Assembly (NCBI GenBank): GCA_034436045.1
Contig: DAOTVZ010000244.1
Span: 1 to 45,266 of the forward strand
Origin: H111-94 sp034436045
GTDB taxonomy: Bacteria; Chloroflexota; Ktedonobacteria; Ktedonobacterales; Ktedonobacteraceae
Direction of reading: 5' to 3'
Length of the DNA stretch: 45,266 nt
This document shows positions 7,819 through 16,906 of the stretch, piece by piece. The position numbers and the translations under genes were made by a program. The stretch's first letter is position 1. The number at the start of each line of letters is the position of its first letter. A model generated the notes under the pieces. The model ran no database searches. It worked only from the letters and a program-made list of their open reading frames with translations, and had not been told where the DNA came from.

Positions 7819-7841
7819 AGCTATTGTCGTAAGGCTCTTTT

Positions 7842-7877
7842 GGGAGAGTACTTCCGAAGCATCAGAGTACTCTTCCC
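7842..7877. terminator. hairpin at the convergent ars / dehydrogenase ends
   Basis: GGGAGAGTACT (7842-7852) pairs with AGTACTCTTCCC (7866-7877) with one bulged base. It lies 24 bp after the arsC stop and covers the stop codon of the minus-strand dehydrogenase. There is no T-tract, so it may act as a weak bidirectional terminator or a 3' stabiliser. Confidence 0.5.
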
Positions 7878-10800
7878 GCTCTCCTGTACCTGTACCCATT
7901 CCAGGCCAGCACCAGACCTACAATGAGCGCACCTATCCCCACCAGCACTTTGCCTGGCGTGGGCTTTGCCTTACTAATGATCTCGCTGGTCTGCTCCGGG
8001 TATACCTCCGTCTGGCTCACACCACGCATGGCAAGCTGAATCACCTGGGCCAGGTGTAGCGCATGACGGTCGCTTGCCTGCGCGATCTGTTCGCGGCAGC
8101 TAAAACCATCGGCGATAATCAGGCTGTCCTTCTCCGCCGCGCGCACAGCAGGCAACAGCACACGCTCACCACACTTCATCGCAACCTCGTAATGTTCTCC
8201 AGCTTCAAAGCCAAAGGCACCCGCCATGCCACAGCAACCGGAATCGAGCATTGTATAGTCCAACCCCAATCGCTGCAACACCGCATCCTCATCCTTCATG
8301 GTCATGATCGCCTTATGATGGCAATGCCCATGCACAATCGCCTTACGCTTCATCTTCGGCAAACGGCAATCGACTGCCTTCTTTCGCAGAAACTCGCTGA
8401 GCAAGAAGGTCTGCTGAGACAGACGTTTAGCATCCTCGTCATGGGGCAGCAGATTGAGCAGTTCATCGCGGAAAACAGCGGCGCAACTGGGTTCCAGCAC
8501 AACGACGGGCAACCCTTCTTGAATCTGCGGGCGTAGCGTGGTCAGGATCTGTTTCAGCAGATAGCGAGCCAGCATCAGCATGCCATAGTCATAAAGCGGA
8601 CGACCGCAACAGAGCGAACGCGGTGGAAGAACGACCCGATAGCCCACATTTTCCAGAACCTCGACCGCCGCCTGAGCAGTCTCCGGGTGGAAATAGTTAT
8701 TGAAGGTATCGGGCCACAGCAACACTGGTGGGCAATCGACATTGCGCTCACCACGCTGCCTAAACCATGCACTAAACGTCTGTGGTGCAAAGGTGGGAAT
8801 CTCGCGTTCCATCGCCATGCCAGCAGCGAATTTGGCAAGGTTGCTTAACAGAGGCACGTGCGTAACGGCATTGACCAACCTGGGCATATGGGATGCGAGC
8901 CGCGCCCACCAGTAAATCAAACCAAACGCATAGGCATTGCGTGGACGTAAACGCCTTTGATAGTAGTGCGAGAGAAACTCCGCTTTATAGGTCGCTATAT
9001 CCACATTCACCGGACAGTCACCCTTACAGCCTTTGCAGGAAAGACAGAGATCAAGCGCCTCTTTCACACTATCATCACGCCATCCACCGACGGGATCACC
9101 TTGCAGCATCTCAAAGAGCAAATGAGCGCGTCCACGTGTGCTATGTTTCTCCTCGCGCGTGACCATAAAACTGGGACACATCGTTCCCTGCTCGGTGCGG
9201 CGGCAGCGCCCGATGCCAATACAGCGCAGAGTAGCCCTGGCAAAACTGCCCAGGTCGTCCTGGTAATGGAAGCGTGTATGCAACTCAGGCGGGTGATACG
9301 TTGTTCCTAAGCGCAGGTTTTGATCTGGTCGATAAGCATCAACTACCTTGCCCGGATTCATCTTCCAGTCGGGGTCCCAGAGCGCTTTGAACTCACGAAA
9401 AGCCTGCACTAACTCCGGGCCATACATCTTATGCAGAAATTCACCATTGACCTGCCCATCACCATGCTCACCGGAGAGCGAACCACCATACCTGATAACC
9501 AGTTCACTTCCCTCCTCCATAAAATCGTGAAAATGCTTGATGCCGTCAGCCGTATGCATATCAAAACTGATGTTCATATGAACACAACCCTGACCAAAGT
9601 GACCATAGTAGGCCCCTCTATATCCATAGCGTTCGACCAGCGCGCGAAAATCGCGCAGATAGTTACCCAATTTTTCCGGGGCCACCGCCGTATCTTCCCA
9701 ACCAGGCCAGGTCAACTGTTCGCCCGGAATCACTGAAGAGGCTCCCACCGCCGACTCGCGTATCTCCCAGAGCATGGCCGCCTCCTTAGCATCCTCCACT
9801 AGCTTCATGTGCGGTATCTCAGCAACATGCCTGAGCGCGTCCATCAAGCGGCGAGCCTGCTCATTCGCCTGCTCTTTTGTCGCTCCGCCAAACTCCACCA
9901 GCAACCAGCCACCACCCTCCGGCAAATGTGCAATATGACCGAGATAGCGTCCCTTCTTCCGCAAATCTTCGATCAGCACGTCATCGAAACCCTCCACAGC
10001 CAGTGGCCTGTAGGACATGATCTCAGGTACATGGTCTGCTGCATGGTAGGCATCCGCATAGCCCAGCACCAGCAACGTGCGAGCTGGTGGACTATCGACC
10101 AGGACGGTGGTCGCTTCCAACACAGTTACACAGGTACCCTCCGTGCCGACCAGCGCGCGCGCAACATGAAATCCATGCTCCGGCAACAACCAGTCCAGTC
10201 CATAGCCGGAGACGTTGCGTGGTATCTGTGGATAGCGCGCACGAATCAAATGTGCATAGCTATCCCGCAGCCACTTGAGGCCCGCATAAATCTCACCCCG
10301 TCGTCCACCAGCAGCGATGATACGCTCTAAGTCATCCTCACTGGTTGCGCCAACACGCATACGCAGGCCATCGTAGGTCAGAATCTCCATCTCCTCAAGA
10401 TTGTCAACCATTTTGCCTGCCATCACCGAATGCGCTCCACACGAATTATTGCCAATCATACCGCCAAGTGTGCAGTGACCATGCGTTGCCGGGTCCGGCC
10501 CAAAGGTCAGATGATAGCGTTCTGCGGCTGCTCGTAGATGGTCACAGATCAATCCCGGCTGCACACGCGCCCGCTTATTATGCGCATCCAGACTAACAAT
10601 TTGATTCATGTACTTGGACATGTCGAGAACAACCGCAACATTGCAGCACTGACCCTTGAGGCTGGTACCACACCCACGCGGTAGAACAGGCGCGTGATAA
10701 CGACGACATAGAGCAACGGTCATTACCACATCGTCGGCATCACGTGGAATAACTACGCCCACTGGCACCTGCCGATAAATCGAGCCATCGGTCGCATAGA

Positions 10801-10957
10801 GCGCCCGGCTTCCATCATCAAAACGTACCTCGCCACGTATCTTTGCTCGCAATTCAGCGGCCAACGCCTGCGCATCTATCGCGTGAGCATGCTCACTGTC
10901 ACTCTGCACGCCCTTACTATGCACAAACGGTACCTGCACATCCCTACTACGTTGCAT
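7862..10957 (-). CDS. FAD-linked 2-hydroxyacid dehydrogenase fused to Fe-S/CCG domains, C-terminal membrane anchor (YdiJ-like)
   Basis: 1031 aa, a GlcD-GlcF type fusion. An FAD-binding-4 domain (about 60-200; PRGCGTSL 93-100) is followed by an FAD-oxidase C domain (SGEHGDGQ 496-502). A ferredoxin-like region comes next, with C579, C585 and C594 and the canonical C638-C641-C644-C648-P. Two CCG redox domains follow (C783-C784, C908-C909). E. coli YdiJ, of similar layout, oxidises D-2-hydroxy acids. Unusual here is a hydrophobic helix at 1003-1019 followed by a basic tail, predicting anchoring to the inner membrane, where electrons would go to quinone. AAGGAG 7 nt before ATG 10957 fixes the start; an in-frame extension to 11038 has no such site. 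It is downstream of the pyruvate oxidase gene on the same strand, suggesting lactate or 2-hydroxyacid to pyruvate to acetate flow. Confidence 0.87.
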   Translation of the reverse strand: MQRSRDVQVPFVHSKGVQSDSEHAHAIDAQALAAELRAKIRGEVRFDDGSRALYATDGSIYRQVPVGVVIPRDADDVVMTVALCRRYHAPVLPRGCGTSLKGQCCNVAVVLDMSKYMNQIVSLDAHNKRARVQPGLICDHLRAAAERYHLTFGPDPATHGHCTLGGMIGNNSCGAHSVMAGKMVDNLEEMEILTYDGLRMRVGATSEDDLERIIAAGGRRGEIYAGLKWLRDSYAHLIRARYPQIPRNVSGYGLDWLLPEHGFHVARALVGTEGTCVTVLEATTVLVDSPPARTLLVLGYADAYHAADHVPEIMSYRPLAVEGFDDVLIEDLRKKGRYLGHIAHLPEGGGWLLVEFGGATKEQANEQARRLMDALRHVAEIPHMKLVEDAKEAAMLWEIRESAVGASSVIPGEQLTWPGWEDTAVAPEKLGNYLRDFRALVERYGYRGAYYGHFGQGCVHMNISFDMHTADGIKHFHDFMEEGSELVIRYGGSLSGEHGDGQVNGEFLHKMYGPELVQAFREFKALWDPDWKMNPGKVVDAYRPDQNLRLGTTYHPPELHTRFHYQDDLGSFARATLRCIGIGRCRRTEQGTMCPSFMVTREEKHSTRGRAHLLFEMLQGDPVGGWRDDSVKEALDLCLSCKGCKGDCPVNVDIATYKAEFLSHYYQRRLRPRNAYAFGLIYWWARLASHMPRLVNAVTHVPLLSNLAKFAAGMAMEREIPTFAPQTFSAWFRQRGERNVDCPPVLLWPDTFNNYFHPETAQAAVEVLENVGYRVVLPPRSLCCGRPLYDYGMLMLARYLLKQILTTLRPQIQEGLPVVVLEPSCAAVFRDELLNLLPHDEDAKRLSQQTFLLSEFLRKKAVDCRLPKMKRKAIVHGHCHHKAIMTMKDEDAVLQRLGLDYTMLDSGCCGMAGAFGFEAGEHYEVAMKCGERVLLPAVRAAEKDSLIIADGFSCREQIAQASDRHALHLAQVIQLAMRGVSQTEVYPEQTSEIISKAKPTPGKVLVGIGALIVGLVLAWNGYRYRRAGRVL

Positions 10958-11100
10958 CAACCACTCCTTAATTACGTATCTTTGATGGGGGGACCGGTTC
11001 ACCACGCCACTCATGCATTTCACCAGACATATCGGCACTCACTGTATTAACATGATAAATCGGTCACTACACTTATCACTACAATTATTTTTATTGCGTT

Positions 11101-12918
11101 TTAGCGTCTGCCACGAGTCACTTTTTCTAACACTCGTCCGACCACCCCATACGGGCTGGCGCTGAGTACCGCTTCTTCAATGACATTGCGGTAGAGAGTC
11201 AGGCCAATACGCTCACGAGCGGCCTGGCCGCGCACAAGCGCCTCAGCAAAGTTCCTGGCCTGCTCTGGCGTAATCTTGGGCGGCATCGGCGGTTCATTGG
11301 GATCAACTTCTGCCTCAATAATCACCGGACCGTCGATTTCCATCGCCGCTGCCAGTTGCTCTCGACAACGACGTGGGTCCTCGATATGTACGCCTCGCGC
11401 TCCACAGGCTTCGGCGAATTTGACAAAATCAAGCGGTGCCAGTTCCACCCCATATTGCGGATTGCCCAGGTAGATCATCTGCTCCCACTTAATCAGACCC
11501 AACACATTATTTTTAATAACTACCACTTTCACCGGCAAATTATACTGAACGCAGGTCATAAAGTCGCCTAGCAGCATGGTCAGCGCCCCGTCGCCGACAA
11601 AAGCAACCACTTGACGATGTGGATAGGCAATTTGCGCGCCAATTGCATAGGGCAGGCCAACAGCCATGCTGCACATAGTACCGCTAAAAGAAAAATTTTG
11701 CCCGCGCCGCAACTTGAGATAGCGTGCTATCCAGGTCGTCACCGTTCCTGAGTCACCGGTAATAATGGCATCGTCGCGCAGCACATCATTCAGATACCAG
11801 GCCGGGGTCTGTGGCTTCATCGGTATCGTCTCGCGCGTGGCACGCTGTTCCATCAGCGCCCACCAGGAACGCATGCCATCCTGTGCCTTCTCCAGAAATG
11901 AGCGATCATCATTGCGCGGAAGCAACGGTAACAATGCCTGTAACGTGGCTCTGGCATCTCCGGCCAGCCCAACATCAACAGGAGCGCGTAAACCGAGGCG
12001 GGCCGGGTCAATATCAATCTGCAACACTACCGCCTGACCCGGTTTGGGCAGGTACTCGATGTAGAGAAACGAGGTACCGATCATAATCAGCGCATCGCAC
12101 TCCGCCAACGCCTCGGTTGATGGACGGGTACCAACAACTCCAACGCTACCAATCGTATAGGGGCTATCGTCAGGAATAACGTCCTTGCCCAACATAGGCT
12201 TAATCACCGGCGCACCCAGCTTCTCGGCCAGTTGCTCTATCTCCGCTCCTGCTCCACGTGCGCCACCACCGGCCAGAATAACAATCTTGTGTTTGCCACG
12301 CAACAACGCCGCCGCCTGCTCCAGTTCCGCTCGCGCAGGCACCTGAACAGGCGGCAGATAATGTGCAGAAGTATGACCGGGGATATTTTTCTTCGAGCGC
12401 TCATCCTGCCCCACTTCAGCAACCTGAATATCTATGGGGATACTGATGTGACTGACCGTGCGATGACTAAGCGCCGTTCGGCAGGCTTGATCAGCGAGAT
12501 TTTGCACATGTGACGGCCCCATCACACGCTCATTAAACAATGCTACATCAGAGAAAAGCACGTTAGTATCAATATCTTGCAGGTAGTGCGTACCGATCAG
12601 GTCATGATAGGTCATGCCGGTAATTGCCAGCACTGGCGCTCCATCAACTTTAGCGTCATAAAGACCGTTCAATAAATGCACCGCCCCTGGCCCCGATGTC
12701 GAGACACAGACGCCCAGACGCCCGGTGAATTTGGCATAGCCAACAGCTGCCAGCGCCGCCGCTTCCTCATGCCTTACATGCACAAACCGGATGCGATCCT
12801 CAGCCTTGCGCAACGACTCAAAAAAACCGTTAATGCCATCACCGGGCAACCCAAAGATAGTATCAACACCCCAGGCAAGTAGCCGCTCAACCAGCACATC
12901 GCATGTTGTTTGTCCCAT
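11101..12918 (-). CDS. TPP-dependent pyruvate oxidase (PoxB-like)
   Basis: 605 aa with the three thiamine-diphosphate enzyme domains. The N-terminal PYR domain has the activating Glu in HEEAAA (E51), the central domain binds FAD, and the C-terminal PP domain has GDG at 442-444 and NN at 470-471 closing the Mg-TPP motif. The sequence near NVLGLIKWEQM and SISIPIDIQVAEV-like segments favour pyruvate oxidase (pyruvate to acetate and CO2, electrons to quinone) over acetolactate synthase, though the families are close. The start at ATG 12918 is chosen from AGGGAG 6 nt upstream; the frame is open to 12960. The YdiJ-like dehydrogenase follows 143 bp downstream, so substrate and product may be linked. 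Confidence 0.85.
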   Translation of the reverse strand: MGQTTCDVLVERLLAWGVDTIFGLPGDGINGFFESLRKAEDRIRFVHVRHEEAAALAAVGYAKFTGRLGVCVSTSGPGAVHLLNGLYDAKVDGAPVLAITGMTYHDLIGTHYLQDIDTNVLFSDVALFNERVMGPSHVQNLADQACRTALSHRTVSHISIPIDIQVAEVGQDERSKKNIPGHTSAHYLPPVQVPARAELEQAAALLRGKHKIVILAGGGARGAGAEIEQLAEKLGAPVIKPMLGKDVIPDDSPYTIGSVGVVGTRPSTEALAECDALIMIGTSFLYIEYLPKPGQAVVLQIDIDPARLGLRAPVDVGLAGDARATLQALLPLLPRNDDRSFLEKAQDGMRSWWALMEQRATRETIPMKPQTPAWYLNDVLRDDAIITGDSGTVTTWIARYLKLRRGQNFSFSGTMCSMAVGLPYAIGAQIAYPHRQVVAFVGDGALTMLLGDFMTCVQYNLPVKVVVIKNNVLGLIKWEQMIYLGNPQYGVELAPLDFVKFAEACGARGVHIEDPRRCREQLAAAMEIDGPVIIEAEVDPNEPPMPPKITPEQARNFAEALVRGQAARERIGLTLYRNVIEEAVLSASPYGVVGRVLEKVTRGRR

Positions 12919-13055
12919 AAACACTCCCTTTCCAACACCTGTGACTGTAAGGAGAGCCACGCATCTTGCCTGCGCTATAGACGAGATGCTCTCCTCTGGC
13001 TGTTTTTTGGTAACACAGTGCCGAAAGGGAGAAAAGTGACATGCATTCTCTCTTG

Positions 13056-13949
13056 TTAGATATTCATCATTCGTCTACGGCGTAGCGCCTGCCTGTACAC
13101 AATAATCAAACTGACGATGCCAACGAGACTCACTACCACAATCACCGCAGAAATGGGAATACCGGGAGGAATAATAAAGTAAACCGTCAACGGGAAACCA
13201 TCCCAACTTGCATGCAAGACAGAAACAAAGAGGTAGGTCAGGATCACAGGAATTGTAATGCGAAATTGTCGTGGCTTGCTCTCGCGGAAGAGTACCGCTC
13301 CCAAAATCGCCGTCCAGGTACCATGCCCAAAGGGTGCCAGCAAACCACGGATGATCGTCTCCAGAATAGAGCTGGTAATCAGGCCATGACTGATCAGCAA
13401 CACAGTAAAGGCATAACCGGTACTCTCTAGTGCCGCAAAACCCATGCCTACCGCGCCACCTAACAGCAGGCCATCCATCTCCGATGTGTGCTTCCAGCGT
13501 CGAGCCACAATGATTACCGCCAGTATCTTACAACCCTCTTCGATCAACCCAACCAGCAACGCGCTCCCAAACGACAGGCCCTGGCCAGGACGGCTCGGCA
13601 CCGGCAACAACAAAGATTCCAGAATCGAGGCCCCCAGCACACCCAGAATGCCACCCACACAAAAGCTCGTCGCTATCGACTCCGGCTTCAAACTACTCAC
13701 ATGCTGGTGATCGTACAGGAAGGCTACAAAAACCACCGGCACAAGGAAATTTCCAATCAGAATGACTGTGGGATACAGGTTTATATTCTGCGTAAAAAAC
13801 ATTACGATTGTCGTGACGATAAAAAGCACAATACCAATTAACAAAACACGTAGCCATCCCCAACCGTCGTGTTTAGCAGTTGGTCCTGAGGGGGGTGCCC
13901 CATACGGAGGCATAGGCATGTAGGGAGGTGGAAACATATTTTCTGACAC
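13056..13949 (-). CDS. PrsW-family intramembrane metalloprotease
   Basis: 297 aa. A proline- and methionine-rich cytoplasmic N-terminus (about 1-25) is followed by eight or so hydrophobic segments. The M82 hallmarks are all present: E137-E138-x-x-K141, F171-x3-E175, H209 in GHGTW, and H246-x3-D250. In Bacillus, PrsW starts regulated proteolysis of the anti-sigma factor RsiW. No anti-sigma substrate is visible here, so the target is unknown. The start is GTG at 13949, with AAGGAG 8-9 nt upstream. It lies 12 bp downstream of the GDPD gene in the same operon. Confidence 0.88.
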   Translation of the reverse strand: MSENMFPPPYMPMPPYGAPPSGPTAKHDGWGWLRVLLIGIVLFIVTTIVMFFTQNINLYPTVILIGNFLVPVVFVAFLYDHQHVSSLKPESIATSFCVGGILGVLGASILESLLLPVPSRPGQGLSFGSALLVGLIEEGCKILAVIIVARRWKHTSEMDGLLLGGAVGMGFAALESTGYAFTVLLISHGLITSSILETIIRGLLAPFGHGTWTAILGAVLFRESKPRQFRITIPVILTYLFVSVLHASWDGFPLTVYFIIPPGIPISAVIVVVSLVGIVSLIIVYRQALRRRRMMNI

Positions 13950-13961
13950 AATACCACTCCT

Positions 13962-14876
13962 TTACTTCAAGTGCATCTCTTGCATGACAGTTTTGAGCAG
14001 ATCAGGTCGATTGGTAAACAACCCATCAGCCCCCAGCTCCAGCAGTTCTCTCATCTCCTCTGGCTCATCAATCGTCCAATAATAAATCTGCATCCCCAGG
14101 CGGTGCGCGCCTATGATCAAACGCCTATCCTTGAAATTAAAGCCACCACCACGAGTCGGAATCTCCAGTACATGCGAACGACGAAAATATAAACCGGGTA
14201 AGCCAAACTTATGCGCCAGCACAAAATTGGCAACTTCTACCCTGCCCGCACCAACCACAACTTGCCCACCAGAGAGCTTCTTGAATCGTTCAACAATGCA
14301 CTGACTAAACGAGGCAACTATTACGCGCTTCTGCGTGTCATAACGCTGAATAAGCTGCCACAATTTCTCCTCAATCTGCGATGGTCCACCCTTCGGATAG
14401 GTATCTTTGATCTCAAAATGCAGGTAATACTTCGTTGCGTACCGCTGCAACACCTCCTCCAGCGCTGGTATCCTGACTCCTTGACCCCGATAGCTATAAT
14501 TGCCCTGCAAATCCTGAAAGTGATAGCCAGCATCCAGTTCCTGCAGTTCTGCCAACGTAAAAGAGTCAACACGCCCATGCCCATTAGTAGTACGATCTAC
14601 AGTATCATCATGGATACCGACGAGATGTCCGTCCTTCGTCATATGCACATCAATATCCAGGAAATCAACGCCAATCGCATCAGCAACCGCAAACGCCGCC
14701 ATCGTATTCGTCGGTGCCAGCAGCTCTCCCCCCTGGTGTGCCAGCACATACGGCCTACCAAGTTCAGTAAAAAAAGGTGCCACGCGCGGGATAAAGAAAT
14801 AGTAACGCATTAAATGAATGGTAAAAAGGATGAGTACTATCAGCAATAAGATAAGCAGAATCAGCGTAGCGATCAT
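13962..14876 (-). CDS. membrane-anchored glycerophosphodiester phosphodiesterase (GDPD)
   Basis: 304 aa. A single N-terminal hydrophobic helix (residues 2-20) is followed by a GDPD TIM barrel that releases glycerol-3-phosphate from glycerophosphodiesters. Catalytic His47 (AHQGG), D74-x-D76 (FLDIDVHMTKDG) and H89 (GIHDDTVDRTTNGHG) are present. The first metal-binding Glu of the usual PENT motif is Thr (APTNT, 55-58), a notable change. AGAGG 7 nt before the ATG sets the start. It leads a two-gene operon with PrsW, so both act at the membrane. Lipid turnover or teichoic-acid-like polymer recycling is plausible. Confidence 0.87.
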   Translation of the reverse strand: MIATLILLILLLIVLILFTIHLMRYYFFIPRVAPFFTELGRPYVLAHQGGELLAPTNTMAAFAVADAIGVDFLDIDVHMTKDGHLVGIHDDTVDRTTNGHGRVDSFTLAELQELDAGYHFQDLQGNYSYRGQGVRIPALEEVLQRYATKYYLHFEIKDTYPKGGPSQIEEKLWQLIQRYDTQKRVIVASFSQCIVERFKKLSGGQVVVGAGRVEVANFVLAHKFGLPGLYFRRSHVLEIPTRGGGFNFKDRRLIIGAHRLGMQIYYWTIDEPEEMRELLELGADGLFTNRPDLLKTVMQEMHLK

Positions 14877-14979
14877 GAAGTCCTCTCTTCTCAGAGCCTT
14901 AGCAATGTAGCCAGCCCCCAGACTGTATCATTATTATAGCAGGTTCGCTGAGTATTCACCTGATTGCTCCCGAAAAATC

Positions 14980-15008
14980 TTGACAGTCAGCCACAGGCAT
15001 GCTATATT
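14980..15008 (+). promoter_or_regulatory. strong sigma-70-type promoter of the ABC operon
   Basis: TTGACA (14980-14985), exactly 17 nt, TATATT (15003-15008). The predicted start near 15015 leaves a leader of about 207 nt before the first ATG at 15222. Confidence 0.75.
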
Positions 15009-15027
15009 CTAATTCCTCTCATATGGC

Positions 15028-15070
15028 TGGCGAGAGGACACCTACGGGATAGACACCTTTCCTCTAGCTA
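15028..15070 (+). promoter_or_regulatory. stem-loop at the 5' end of the ABC operon leader
   Basis: TGGCGAGAGGA (15028-15038) pairs with TCCTCTAGCTA (15060-15070): ten pairs with one mismatch and one G-U, around a 21-nt loop. It begins about 13 nt after the predicted transcription start. It could be a 5' stabiliser or part of a cis-regulatory RNA. I could not match it to a known riboswitch class. Confidence 0.4.
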
Positions 15071-15221
15071 TCCTGCGCATTTGTATGCCCTTGACACCAC
15101 ATCCCATACCAGTCGCTGATCCCATGCTTGCATAGAGCTAACGATATTTCGTGCTGTCTGACATATAAACCATGCTTTTCATCCTCCCCACCCATTCATG
15201 CATTTCACAACAGGAGGTGAT

Positions 15222-16016
15222 ATGTTTCGCTTTTACTTAGCAGTAGCCGTCACGGCTTTTCGTCGTCAGCTTATCTATCGCTGGGCCAACCTGGCCGGTC
15301 TGCTCACCAACATCTTTTTCGGAGCCATCTTCAGTTACCTGATTATCGCCCTCTATCACGCCCGTCCCGTTGTCGCCGGTTACGATGTGCTGGATACGGT
15401 GCGCTACACCTGGCTGGTGCAGGCTATGATTATGGTCATGCTACCCTTTGGCTGGTACGACCTGATGCAAACAATCCCTACTGGCGAGGTCATCACCGAC
15501 CTGAGCAAACCCTGCGACTTCTACCTGTACTGGTTCAGCCGCGAGATCGGGCGCGCCTGCTACTATCTGCTCTTTCGTGGCATTCCAACCTACACGGCTG
15601 GCACTATTCTGTTCAATCTGGGCTTTCCCGGCAACACGCAAACATGGTTGGCCTTCGCACTCACCATGCCTCTAGGGGCCATGCTCGGCATCGCCTATCG
15701 CTATCTCTATAACATCGTGGCCTTCTGGCTCATCGAGGCCCGCGCTGTTGCCACGCTGGCCGGTACTATCGCGCTTTTCTTTACCGGCTCCTTCGTCCCT
15801 TTGCCATTCTTCCCACCCTGGCTGCGTAATCTGGCTCTATGGTTGCCATTTAGTGGGTTGATGAATGTACCTGCGGAAACACTGCTCGGCAAAATTATCG
15901 GCGGTTCGCTCTGGCTGGAGGTTGCGCGTCAGGTTGCATGGCTCATCCTGCTTACCTGTCTCGTCCGTTGGATAACCGCACATGCGACAAAGCGTGTAAT
16001 TGTGCAGGGAGGTTAG
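15222..16016 (+). CDS. ABC-2 type exporter permease, subunit 1
   Basis: 264 aa, six hydrophobic segments, of the COG4587-type uncharacterised ABC-2 permease family that occurs with a second permease and a long-linker ATPase. AGGAGG 4 nt before ATG 15222 defines the start, rather than the ATG at 15198. The last codon is 4 bp from the next gene's ATG, so the two permeases are translationally linked and probably form a heterodimer in the inner membrane. The exported substrate is unknown. Confidence 0.82.
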   Translation: MFRFYLAVAVTAFRRQLIYRWANLAGLLTNIFFGAIFSYLIIALYHARPVVAGYDVLDTVRYTWLVQAMIMVMLPFGWYDLMQTIPTGEVITDLSKPCDFYLYWFSREIGRACYYLLFRGIPTYTAGTILFNLGFPGNTQTWLAFALTMPLGAMLGIAYRYLYNIVAFWLIEARAVATLAGTIALFFTGSFVPLPFFPPWLRNLALWLPFSGLMNVPAETLLGKIIGGSLWLEVARQVAWLILLTCLVRWITAHATKRVIVQGG

Positions 16017-16020
16017 GAAC

Positions 16021-16848
16021 ATGCTCAACGCTCTTTCTACCTTTTTCATTGATTTACGCCTGTATCGTTTGCTTATTCTCATGCAGATACGCGCCCAAAT
16101 GCAGTACCGCGCTAACCTGCTCATCGACATCGGCACCTATCTCTTCACCACAGCTATTGAATTTCTGAGCGTGCTGCTGATCTTCATACCTTTTCCAACC
16201 CTGCTCGGCTGGCATATTGGCGAGGTAGCCCTGCTGGCATCGGTGATGTCCCTCGGCTTTGGGCTGGCCGAGATGATTGGCGCAGGTATTGACAATTTCG
16301 CGGACACGATCCGGCGTGGCAACTTCGACCGCGTGCTGCTGCGTCCTGTAGGAACATTCATCCAGGTCATCGGTAGCGATTTTCGCCTGCGCCGCCTGGG
16401 CCGTCTAACCCAGGGTTGCTGCGGCTTCATCCTCGCCCTGACGCTGCTGCCTCACCTGCAATGGACATGGCTTAAAGGCCTGGTCCTGCTCGCAGGCATT
16501 ATCAGCAGCACCACTATCTTCACTTCCATTCTCTTGCTCGGTGCAACCGTCTGTTTCTGGACTGTTGAGACGACCGAACTCACCAATATCCTGACCTACG
16601 GTGGGCGCGAAATGCTCAGTTACCCAATCACGATCTATAGCCGAACGCTGCAAGCCTTCTTTTTATTCATCGTACCACTGGCCTTCGGCTCGTTCGTACC
16701 TACCTGCTATGTACTTGGACGCACGTTACCTTTCGGCCTACCGCCAACGCTGGCCTTTGCCTCGCCATTGATCGCCGTTCTCTTTGCGCTCTTCGCGGGG
16801 CAAATATGGTGCATCGGCGTTCATCACTATCAAAGTACCGGAAGCTAA
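16021..16848 (+). CDS. ABC-2 type exporter permease, subunit 2
   Basis: 275 aa membrane protein of the COG3694-type family, the usual partner of the preceding permease, with six predicted helices. The cytosolic segment around residues 85-115 (DTIRRGNFDRVLLRPVG) is typical of this family. GGAGG at 16008-16012 overlaps the end of the first permease gene. The frame open from 16000 has no better start. It is followed 58 bp later by the ATPase gene, with a hairpin in between. Confidence 0.82.
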   Translation: MLNALSTFFIDLRLYRLLILMQIRAQMQYRANLLIDIGTYLFTTAIEFLSVLLIFIPFPTLLGWHIGEVALLASVMSLGFGLAEMIGAGIDNFADTIRRGNFDRVLLRPVGTFIQVIGSDFRLRRLGRLTQGCCGFILALTLLPHLQWTWLKGLVLLAGIISSTTIFTSILLLGATVCFWTVETTELTNILTYGGREMLSYPITIYSRTLQAFFLFIVPLAFGSFVPTCYVLGRTLPFGLPPTLAFASPLIAVLFALFAGQIWCIGVHHYQSTGS

Positions 16849-16862
16849 AATTCATGGAATAC

Positions 16863-16889
16863 CCGCCGATTCGTCTCCGCAATCGGCGG
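16863..16889 (+). promoter_or_regulatory. intercistronic hairpin before the ABC ATPase gene
   Basis: CCGCCGATT (16863-16871) and AATCGGCGG (16881-16889) form a perfect 9-bp, GC-rich stem with a 9-nt loop. It ends 3 nt before the AAAGGAG ribosome site of the ATPase gene. There is no T-tract, so it is more likely an mRNA processing, stability or translation control element than a terminator. Confidence 0.6.
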
Positions 16890-16906
16890 TTGAAAGGAGA
16901 TTCATC

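Noticed and set aside
15025..15070. Guanidine (ykkC-type) riboswitch in the ABC leader
   Set aside because: Only scattered bases (GAGAGGACAC, ACGGGATA) resemble the class; the required order of conserved blocks is not met.
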